NCBI RefSeq assembly: GCF_900143565.1
Contig: NZ_FREX01000013.1
Location: forward strand, 42,472-88,014
Origin: Pseudovibrio sp. Alg231-02
GTDB taxonomy: Bacteria > Pseudomonadota > Alphaproteobacteria > Rhizobiales > Stappiaceae
DNA: 45,543 nt
Direction: 5' to 3'
Both the position numbers and the translations under genes were made by a program. This document shows positions 32,455 through 39,678 of the stretch, piece by piece (the first letter of the stretch is position 1; the number at the start of each line of letters is the position of its first letter). The notes under the pieces were generated by a model, which saw only the letters and a program-made list of their open reading frames with translations, made no database searches and had not been told where the DNA came from.

Positions 32455-33356
32455 TGTTTGCCCGACATTTTTTGCATTCCGGCTGTCTGGTCAGCAGTAA
32501 AGCCGACTTTCCTGATTTGCCTTCCCAACTGAGCATCTCCTTCTGCTGGAGAAAAACGCTCAGCACCATTTCCTGGGAAGAATGTCATTTCGCCTAGTTT
32601 GAGGCCCTTTGGCATGAAATAGAAATCTACGCGGACAAATCCGAAGCCTTTTGATAGCTGGCGTGCTGCCTCAAGGGCTTGACCAAGCAAGGCTGGCTTG
32701 CGCATTGGGACCGGATTGCGCTCATAGCACATTGAATAAGGGAGAAGTTGCCAACTCGTATCATACAGTTGGCGCGTGTGATGGGTGTACCGGCCATGAT
32801 CGACCTGAACAGCAAAAGGCTCACCGTCTGCACAAAAGAACTTGAAGTCCTTAGGTGGATTGCCTGTTTCATCACGTAGCAAAGGCTCTACGATAATCCG
32901 TTTGCTAAGTCCTTTGTAGTTAGGTTCACGGCTGCGCTTGTAATAATCCTCTGAGAACCAACTACGGAAAATCTCCAAGTCTTCCATAGAGAAGGCACGA
33001 CCATTCTGGGCAGTCCTGATTAAAGCTTCACCACTGCCATGGGTGGACTTGGCAATAAGCTCACCTTCGAAATGAAACGCTTCAATATCCCAAGTATTTT
33101 TAAATACGCCGAGCGTTGGTACAATCAAATGCTCCATACCAATCTCAGCGAGCCATTTTTTGACTTCGGCCTTGTCGGTCACCCGACTTGCGAGTGCAAG
33201 ATCCCCCCGAAAATCCCATTTTTGCGCAAGGATATGCTCGTTAAAACTGCGTGGTTTCCGCGGGTTCGGAAAATATCCCAAGCGTTTCCGTGCGTTTAAG
33301 ACAGAAAGTGCATTATCCCAGAAATGTCCGGTTGGAAGGAAGTTTTGTAGCTTCAT
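32451..33356 (-). CDS. TupA-like ATP-grasp protein of polysaccharide synthesis
   Basis: A 301-residue protein resembling the TupA-like ATP-grasp family. Typical stretches are SFNEHILAQKWDFRGDLALASRVTDKAEVKKWL, VPTLGVFKNTWDI, FEGELIAKSTHGSG and GEMTFFPGNGAERFSP (longer stretches run on in the protein). The family is named from teichuronopeptide synthesis in Bacillus and is common in polysaccharide clusters; ATP-grasp chemistry suggests attachment of an amino acid or other acid to the sugar. ATG has AGGAG 9 bp upstream and lies 6 bp after the flippase stop. Confidence 0.75.
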   Translation of the reverse strand: MKLQNFLPTGHFWDNALSVLNARKRLGYFPNPRKPRSFNEHILAQKWDFRGDLALASRVTDKAEVKKWLAEIGMEHLIVPTLGVFKNTWDIEAFHFEGELIAKSTHGSGEALIRTAQNGRAFSMEDLEIFRSWFSEDYYKRSREPNYKGLSKRIIVEPLLRDETGNPPKDFKFFCADGEPFAVQVDHGRYTHHTRQLYDTSWQLLPYSMCYERNPVPMRKPALLGQALEAARQLSKGFGFVRVDFYFMPKGLKLGEMTFFPGNGAERFSPAEGDAQLGRQIRKVGFTADQTAGMQKMSGKQ

Positions 33357-33362
33357 GAGCTG

Positions 33363-34661
33363 TCACTCCTGGTCACGAGGTGAGAGTGTTAGATAAGAAA
33401 GTCGCCACACTCCGCAAGCTAACCAGCGAAGGCCCAGTGACCATGAAAGAATGGCTGCAGAGGATGCAATCGCTGCACCGTTGATGCCCAGATACGGGAT
33501 CAACGTCGCGTTTGCAGCAACGGAGAAAACACCCGATGCAAAGAAGATCCAAGCTGTGCGCTTCTGGTGTCCTTGCATATAAAGCGCTTGCATAGTTGCT
33601 CCGTTTGCGGCCACAGCCAGATTAGCAGCGCAAAGGATGAGCATCACTGGATAGGCTGCCAGATATTCTGGCCCTGCTAACAAGGTGATAATTTCGTCTC
33701 CCCAGACTGCGAGTGCCACGAGAGCAAACAGGCCAAAGGCGATTGAGAAGAGAACACTTTTGCGAAGGTATCCTGAGATTTTCGAGGGAGCTGCCGATTT
33801 GTCTGCTGTCGCAAGATAGGGCGCGTAAAGATGACCGATGGCTTGCACGCCGAATGTGACAAGCACTGATGCCTGAGCGGCGATGCGGTAGATTCCAGCT
33901 TCTTTTTCCCCGGCAAGCACACCCAGAAGTATCGTGTCGATCTGCCGATTGAAGATCAGAAGTCCAGTCACAATCGCAAAGGGAGCGACGAGGTGTAGCC
34001 ATTCACGGCCACCCATACGGTCTTCTTTTGGGACCGGTAGCAGGTTGCCAAGATATGGGCGGGAAAGTACCAGGCTCATTATTGTGATCGCGATTGCAGC
34101 TGCGATGTAGACTGCAACAGCGAACCTCCAGCCTTGTGCCTGCATTTGCTCTGTCAATAAAAAGGCAGTTGCCAGGACGAGCAGTGGCACAAGTACAGTT
34201 CCGACAAGGATTGCTGCATTAGGCCGGAAGCTGCCGCGTAGAACCCCCTCCATCAAGCCTGTGAGGCACAGGAATGGCAGAGCCAGAGAGAAGAGTGCGA
34301 CACTTACAACAAAGGCATTTGCGTTTTCACTTAATGCAACAGCTGTCCAAAGGCACACCATTGGCACGCCTGCATAAAGAAGCGACAAGCGCAGTCCTGT
34401 TGCCAGGAGAGGTCCGGCCTGCTCTGCTCCGCTGCGTTCACGGGCAATGGCCACATGCTTGGTGATCAACGTGGATGCACCGTTTTTAATCGGGATTGCC
34501 AGCAACATTATTGTTGCGAGCCCGAACGCAAAGACACCAAAAGCTGAAGGTCCAAGTATTCGTGCCAGATAAATTGTCATGGCAGCACCTGCCAAGGCCT
34601 CAGTGCCTTTGAGGGCCAGCACCTTGATGCCAGCCTGATGTCTGAGCAGGCGAGCGATCAT
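33363..34661 (-). CDS. Polysaccharide flippase (Wzx/MATE-like)
   Basis: A 432-residue membrane protein with about 12-14 hydrophobic segments in the polysaccharide transporter family. Characteristic parts are the amphipathic N-terminus ALKGTEALAGAAMTIYLARILGP, FGVFAFGLATIMLLAIPIKNG, and the central FNRQIDTILLGVLAGEKEAGIYRIAAQ. It should flip lipid-linked repeat units across the inner membrane for the polymerase two genes downstream. The gene lies 81 bp after the export lipoprotein gene on the same strand. Confidence 0.88.
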   Translation of the reverse strand: MIARLLRHQAGIKVLALKGTEALAGAAMTIYLARILGPSAFGVFAFGLATIMLLAIPIKNGASTLITKHVAIARERSGAEQAGPLLATGLRLSLLYAGVPMVCLWTAVALSENANAFVVSVALFSLALPFLCLTGLMEGVLRGSFRPNAAILVGTVLVPLLVLATAFLLTEQMQAQGWRFAVAVYIAAAIAITIMSLVLSRPYLGNLLPVPKEDRMGGREWLHLVAPFAIVTGLLIFNRQIDTILLGVLAGEKEAGIYRIAAQASVLVTFGVQAIGHLYAPYLATADKSAAPSKISGYLRKSVLFSIAFGLFALVALAVWGDEIITLLAGPEYLAAYPVMLILCAANLAVAANGATMQALYMQGHQKRTAWIFFASGVFSVAANATLIPYLGINGAAIASSAAILSWSLGLRWLACGVWRLSYLTLSPRDQE

Positions 34662-34742
34662 AGCAGTGGTTCCTTTTCAGAACACCTGAACCGTTTTGGC
34701 TTAGGAGCCAGTCGCATGGTTTTCATTTTGGTTTGCACGGGA

Positions 34743-35336
34743 CTAGAAATATCTCTCTGGAATACGGATGCTATCACCAGGGCGCAGATATAGACGTGCA
34801 CCTGTCAGGTTCACCGGCACTTCATAGTTGCTGCCAACTGGCCGAATGAAGATGTTTGATGTATTCGCGCGATAAGAATATCCACCAGCAACAGCAATGG
34901 CGTCCTGAAGGGTCAGTCCGTTCTTATAGGAGTACTCTCCTGGCCGTGCGACTTCTCCCTGAATGAAGAACGGGCGTGAGCTGATAACCTCCAGGCTCAC
35001 GCGTGGTTCTTTCAAGTAGCCGTCTTTGAGTGCGGTGATGATGCGGGATTCCAGCTCTTTTACACTGCTGTTGCCAGCTGGAATATCACCGATGAGAGGT
35101 AGATCGAGCTTCCCCTGATCATCGACAACAAACTCACCTGAAAGGTCCGGCTCTCCAAACACCATGACACGCAGTTTGTCACTTGGACCAAGCCGATACA
35201 CCTCAGGCTGTGAAAAGACACGGCCAGATGCCATCTGGCTTTGCGTGTTATGTTCTGCGAACTCGCCCGAAGCGCAGCCCTGCAGAAGGCCAAGGATAAC
35301 GAGACCTGTTAAGCCATTGAGCAGTTTCTGCTTCAC
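34743..35336 (-). CDS. Short polysaccharide export (OPX) lipoprotein
   Basis: A 197-residue lipoprotein: the lipobox LLQGC puts the lipidated cysteine at 21. A Poly_export domain (about 45-120: VYRLGPSDKLRVMVFGEPDLSG) and one SLBB domain (about 125-190: FFIQGEVARPGEYSYKNGLTLQDAIAVAGG) follow. It stops right after the SLBB domain and so lacks the C-terminal helix that forms the outer-membrane pore in full-length Wza (about 380 residues). It therefore probably needs a separate outer-membrane channel; the beta-barrel at 38423 is the obvious partner (inference). Start is GTG with AAGGGA upstream. Confidence 0.88.
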   Translation of the reverse strand: MKQKLLNGLTGLVILGLLQGCASGEFAEHNTQSQMASGRVFSQPEVYRLGPSDKLRVMVFGEPDLSGEFVVDDQGKLDLPLIGDIPAGNSSVKELESRIITALKDGYLKEPRVSLEVISSRPFFIQGEVARPGEYSYKNGLTLQDAIAVAGGYSYRANTSNIFIRPVGSNYEVPVNLTGARLYLRPGDSIRIPERYF

Positions 35337-35501
35337 ACCAATTCCCTTTTCTTCTGTCTCAACTCTCTTTCATCCTGCCGCTGGCGTGGTTGCGAACCAA
35401 TGCCGGACAAGAAAGAGTAAACCGATGATTTTGCGTACCAAAGTTGATCTGGAATGGACTTTAAAGGCATTCTGAAACGCTTACAGTACAGAGGTTTTGA
35501 C

Positions 35502-36611
35502 CTAGGCCGTTGCCTGCAAAATAGAGGTGTAGTGGTCAACTACTATTCTCTCATCAAAGGTCTGTTCAGCCTTTTTGCGTGAGGCTTGACCCATCTCATT
35601 TATTGCGGTCTCACTCATCATAAGAAACTGCCGCATTGCAGTTTCAATTGATTGCGTGCTTCTTGGCTCACAGAGGAAGCCATTCTGACCTTCATCAACC
35701 ACGTCCTTGCATCCTGGAATGGTCGTTGTGATGATGGGACGGCCCATAGCAGCGGCTTCAAGCAGCGATCTTGGTGTGCCTTCCCGGTAGTAGGAAGGAA
35801 GCACAACACAATCTGCGTCAGCGACAACCGGACGAACATCTTTTACTGAGCCCAGGTATTCAACGACCCCATCGGCTGTCAGTCTTTTCATATCGTCTTC
35901 ACTTAATGCACCGGCCTTTCCGGAGCCTGACGGACCCAATAAGACGAAGCGGGCATCCGGAAAGTTGGGAGACAGAGCACGAGCTGCCTCGACAAACTCC
36001 ATAACCCCCTTCTCGCGCAACATCCGCGCGACGAGTGTAAAAGTTCGGCGATGACTGTTGCCCGGAAGAGTCGTTGAATGGAAATTTGTAAGATCAACGC
36101 CTGACCCAGGCAAAAGGCAGGCTTGCTCTTTGGAAATCAGACTTGTTTTGACAAAAAAGGCAAGATCCTCAGGGTTTTGAAGGAAAACCCGCGGGCATCT
36201 GCGAAATGCAGATCGATAGAGCCCTTTGATTAGACGGGCGAACAGATCATCACGGTCAAAGACACTGCCCATTCCTGTAATATTCGGGATAAACGGAATA
36301 CTGAGCAAGCGCGCAGACAGAGCTCCGTAAATGTTGGGCTTAATTGTAAAGCCCAATGCGGCATCGGGTCGATACCGTCGTGTAATGCCGAAGATCCGCA
36401 GGAGCAGCTTTAGTTCAGCGACAACAGAGGTTCCAGTGGCATCCATGGGGAGTTCTATGTATGTCACACCCATTTTTTTGAAATCTGGCGTGTAGTCATC
36501 GCGAGGGGCCGCTGCAATCAGCTCATGCCCTTCTCGCAGTAACTGCTCAATCAAAGTACGCCGGAAGTTGATTAGTTTAAAGCTGCTGTTGGCAACAAGA
36601 AGTATTCTCAT
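35502..36611 (-). CDS. GT4-family glycosyltransferase
   Basis: A 369-residue GT-B glycosyltransferase. The N-terminal half begins MRILLVANSSFKLINFRRTL and has LGFTIKPNIYGALSARLL and PNITGMGSVF. The C-terminal half has the GT4 donor-binding pattern VARMLREKGVMEFVEAAR, FVLLGPSG, and E-x7-E type SYYREGTPRSLLEAAAMGRPIITT. It resembles transferases acting on undecaprenyl-diphosphate sugars, such as PglA and CapM types. It is the first gene of the leftward arm of the polysaccharide locus, with the AT-rich region at its 5' side. Only this one dedicated glycosyltransferase is visible, so others must lie elsewhere or the repeat unit is very small. Confidence 0.87.
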   Translation of the reverse strand: MRILLVANSSFKLINFRRTLIEQLLREGHELIAAAPRDDYTPDFKKMGVTYIELPMDATGTSVVAELKLLLRIFGITRRYRPDAALGFTIKPNIYGALSARLLSIPFIPNITGMGSVFDRDDLFARLIKGLYRSAFRRCPRVFLQNPEDLAFFVKTSLISKEQACLLPGSGVDLTNFHSTTLPGNSHRRTFTLVARMLREKGVMEFVEAARALSPNFPDARFVLLGPSGSGKAGALSEDDMKRLTADGVVEYLGSVKDVRPVVADADCVVLPSYYREGTPRSLLEAAAMGRPIITTTIPGCKDVVDEGQNGFLCEPRSTQSIETAMRQFLMMSETAINEMGQASRKKAEQTFDERIVVDHYTSILQATA

Positions 36612-37556
36612 TTGTCTTGTTCAATCAAGTAAACTAGGTATAACAACAAACCCACCTGCCCTTGCTGCTGCCCCTTCAGAGCGACTGAGCAACCCAAATA
36701 CAAGTTGATTTCTGATCCATGCTGGCCTGCACTGCAGTGCCTGAGCACGATTGCTGTAAGATTAAATTTTTACTGAACATTCCCAGTGAACACTTGGCAC
36801 CCAAAGCAACCTAGGACGTAAATATTTTACAAGAAGCGATTAAGTCAATTCAATAAAATGATTTTGCGAAGTATTGTGAGGATTACGCAAATTGAAATCT
36901 AACTTAATAAATTACCATTACCATTTCATTCTAATTATACTAAATTATCTACTATAACACAGCGTTCTTCTCTTAACATATCTCACGAATATTCTGAAAA
37001 ACTGAGAGGATAGATTGAATTTTTCAAAACCAGTAGTCGTGCATGGGCAATCTAATTCCCATATTATTGAAGCGCAAAAACGTATGTTTTCCGCCAAAAA
37101 ATACGCAGGATACAACTGGGCGGCATTTTATGGAAATTTTATGAAACATACTTCAATGCCGTTAAAGTATATATTAGTTAAAATTCTCGTATAATCGCAG
37201 ATTAAAATAGTTAAACTATTATATGTATATTTATAAATTAAGTTATGTGACAATCTATATTTATCATATTGACTTTATTACTTGGAATCAAATACCTACC
37301 CCAATTGAAATCAGAATAGCATTGGTAAGAATTTTACGAAAACTCTAACTAATGCGATGCGTAGATCTGGTTTTCTGTTGCGTCATTCAGCGGGTGGTTG
37401 AGCTTTGCAGGGGATATAGGCAAAGCAAGACCGGCATGCAGTATCGCAAACAGTTCGTGAGGTAGCTCTTCTGAGGGTGTTGGGGGCTTGCTCAAATTGA
37501 GACCATGGCGGGATGAAGTATTTCTTTCCGTGAGCGACAGTAGTTAGAAGTGCACC
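36612..37556. promoter_or_regulatory. AT-rich divergent control region of the polysaccharide locus
   Basis: About 945 bp between the two arms of the locus, markedly AT-rich from about 36820 to 37340 with many TpA steps. Alphaproteobacterial MucR-type regulators bind such AT-rich promoter regions of exopolysaccharide genes (family knowledge), so a silencer/anti-silencer control region is plausible. No clear operator dyad stands out. The only protein-like frame inside is the 59-codon one at 37015. Confidence 0.5.
37015..37194 (+). CDS. Possible small protein in the AT-rich region
   Basis: A 59-codon frame starting at TTG 37015 with GAGAGGA just upstream (AGGA to TTG spacing 4). It encodes NFSKPVVVHGQSNSH, a basic middle (EAQKRMFSAKKYAGYNW) and a hydrophobic end (LKYILVKILV). 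Composition looks less random than the surroundings, but the region is AT-rich and the non-ATG start is weak. I recognise no family. Treat as a candidate only. Confidence 0.25.
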   Translation: MNFSKPVVVHGQSNSHIIEAQKRMFSAKKYAGYNWAAFYGNFMKHTSMPLKYILVKILV

Positions 37557-38168
37557 ATGATTAGAATATTCGATGTAGTCTTTAGTTTTGCTATCTTGCT
37601 GATTGTATCACCCATCATGATCTTGGTAGCTATCTTGGTACGCACCAGACTGGGCAGCCCAATCATTTTCAAGCAAGATCGTGCCGGACTAAACGGCGAA
37701 GTCTTCCAAATTTACAAGTTTCGGAGCATGACCGAGGAACGTGATGCATCTGGCAAACTTCTTCCGGACGATCAGCGACTAACCTTATTCGGTCGTATCT
37801 TGCGTGCAACAAGCATTGATGAGCTTCCAGGTTTCCTGAATGTTTTGAAGGGCGAAATGTCTGTTGTTGGGCCTCGTCCTCAACATGCTGGCTTTTTGAA
37901 GCACTATTCGAAGCGTCAAATGATGCGTCACTTTGTGAAACCAGGCATTACTGGCTGGGCACAGGTCAACGGACGCAACAGCATCGATTGGGATTCCAGA
38001 TTCGAGCTGGATGTCTGGTACGTCGAGAACAAGAGTTTTTGGCTCGATATGAAAATCATCTTCATGACCATGATTATCGTTCTGCGTAGAGAAGGCATTA
38101 GCGCTGCGGGGCACGCAACCATGCCAGAATTTCAGGGCAGCCAACTTTCAGTGTCGCAGAAGGACTGA
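37557..38168 (+). CDS. Undecaprenyl-phosphate sugar-1-phosphate transferase (PglC-like)
   Basis: A 203-residue small monotopic phosphoglycosyl transferase, the minimal PglC-type form without the extra N-terminal membrane domain of WbaP/ExoY-large types. It has the re-entrant N-terminal helix (IFDVVFSFAILLIVSPIMIL), FKQDRAGLNGEVFQIYKFRSM, the catalytic Asp-Glu in SIDELPGFLNVLKGEMSVVGPRP, and PGITGWAQVNGR. It should start repeat-unit synthesis by moving a sugar-1-phosphate to undecaprenyl phosphate at the inner membrane. First gene of the rightward arm. Confidence 0.92.
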   Translation: MIRIFDVVFSFAILLIVSPIMILVAILVRTRLGSPIIFKQDRAGLNGEVFQIYKFRSMTEERDASGKLLPDDQRLTLFGRILRATSIDELPGFLNVLKGEMSVVGPRPQHAGFLKHYSKRQMMRHFVKPGITGWAQVNGRNSIDWDSRFELDVWYVENKSFWLDMKIIFMTMIIVLRREGISAAGHATMPEFQGSQLSVSQKD

Positions 38169-38180
38169 ACTTTGCGAGTG

Positions 38181-38210
38181 AAAAGAGTGGGTTAAATTCC
38201 GCTCTTTTCC
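38181..38210 (+). terminator. Hairpin after the PglC-like gene
   Basis: GAAAAGAGTGG pairs with CCGCTCTTTTC (one G-U pair) around an 8-base loop, 12 bp after the stop codon. The descending arm supplies CTCTTTTC, a short T stretch, so termination or attenuation is possible but not certain. Confidence 0.5.
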
Positions 38211-38422
38211 TCGGTGGTGAGGTCAGAATCGTTCAAGCAACGCCCAGAACATGCAGGCGCACAGAACGTCACTTTCATCTCATTAGACACGACATAAACG
38301 CATCGAGCTAGCACGAGCCTCTCTCGTCGGTCTGGGCCCGTCACAAAACAAAAACAGCAGCGGAAAATGAGTTCCAATCAAATGTGTAGCGTAAAGATAT
38401 ATCTGCTTTCCTTGGTGCTTAC

Positions 38423-39673
38423 ATGAATGGCGTGAAGTTCACTTTTGCAGCCTGCATGGCCGTTTCAGCTCTTGATGCTGCGACGGCTTCAGATCTTTCC
38501 AGCGCTCTCTTGCAAAACGGGGGCGGATATAGCCTGCGCTCTCATCCGGAATACAATGCTCAAGGTATTCGGCATGCAAACTGGGTTTTCATGCCATCCT
38601 TAACCTCCGGGCTCTCTTTCGACAGCAATCTTTATAAAACGAGAGATCATCAAGAAAGCAGCATGGTGGGCGTCTTTGCTCCAGCGCTTGCGATCAACTC
38701 AGACATGTCACGTCATCGCATTCACTTCGGCTTGTCTGGGCAACGTAAGCAGGTATTTTCCAATTCAGATGCCTCCACGTTGTCAGGACGCGCTTCAGCT
38801 GGAGCACAGCTTGAAGTCCTTAAAGATTTTGCATTGGACCTCGGCACAAGCATTGAATCCAGACAATATGGGTTGGGTGATGCGGATGGCCCTTCAGACG
38901 CAAAACACGGCGTAAGACGTGATGCTTACTCCGCGTCTGCCCGGGTTTCAAAGGTCTTCAATCGCCTGAGGTTCATTGGCGGCGGTTCTGTAAATCATTA
39001 CAACTACCATGACGTTGAGGCCAAGGATGGCGGCACCATTGATCAAGACGCACGCGATGGCACACGATATAATCTGCTAGGCAAAATCAATTATGCCTTT
39101 TCGCCGGGGTTCAGCGCTTTTGTTAGCGCGGAATTTGATGCGCGCGACTGGAAGGCGACCGGTGCAGAAAATCGGGACTCAAATGGGTTTGAGTTTCTGA
39201 CGGGACTGGAGCTGGATAAACGCGGCAATCTGCACGGCGCTGCTGGTATCGGGTATCTCAGACAGGATTATGATCTGGGCAGCCGCGGAGACATTTCAAC
39301 CTATTCTTTCAATGTTGATGTTCAATGGATGCCCTCTCCGCTCCTGGTCGTAAACTTCGACGGGCGCCAAGCGGTGGAAGAGAGCTCACTGGACGGATAT
39401 GTCAGCAAACTCACCTCAACCGCAAAAGTTTCAATGGATTACGAACTCCGACGGAACTTTGTCATTTCACCAATTTTCTCTTTCAAACGCGAGGACTTCG
39501 CAGGCACCAGCCGCAGCGACGATACACTGCGTGCGAGACTGGAAACAAAACATCTCATCAACCGCAACCTGAAGTTCGGTGCCTACTATGACTTTGAGAG
39601 GCTCAAGTCTACTGAAGCTGCAAGCAGCTACAGCCGGCATCTGATAGGGATCAACGCAAGAGTAGAGTATTGA
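38423..39673 (+). CDS. Outer-membrane beta-barrel protein of the polysaccharide locus
   Basis: A 416-residue protein with a signal peptide (cleavage near ATAS|DLSS, about residue 23). The rest is made of alternating polar and aromatic strands (for example RHIHFGLSGQRKQVF, YNLLGKINYAFSPGFSAFVSAEFDAR, LIGINARVEY) and ends in an aromatic-residue-containing strand, as expected of an outer-membrane barrel. It resembles the BBP2-type putative porins often found in exopolysaccharide clusters. Coupling with the Wzc-like gene (4-bp overlap or a 5-bp gap) and the short OPX protein at 34743 suggest it is the export channel (inference). No strong ribosome site is visible. Confidence 0.78.
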   Translation: MNGVKFTFAACMAVSALDAATASDLSSALLQNGGGYSLRSHPEYNAQGIRHANWVFMPSLTSGLSFDSNLYKTRDHQESSMVGVFAPALAINSDMSRHRIHFGLSGQRKQVFSNSDASTLSGRASAGAQLEVLKDFALDLGTSIESRQYGLGDADGPSDAKHGVRRDAYSASARVSKVFNRLRFIGGGSVNHYNYHDVEAKDGGTIDQDARDGTRYNLLGKINYAFSPGFSAFVSAEFDARDWKATGAENRDSNGFEFLTGLELDKRGNLHGAAGIGYLRQDYDLGSRGDISTYSFNVDVQWMPSPLLVVNFDGRQAVEESSLDGYVSKLTSTAKVSMDYELRRNFVISPIFSFKREDFAGTSRSDDTLRARLETKHLINRNLKFGAYYDFERLKSTEAASSYSRHLIGINARVEY

Positions 39674-39678
39674 GATCC

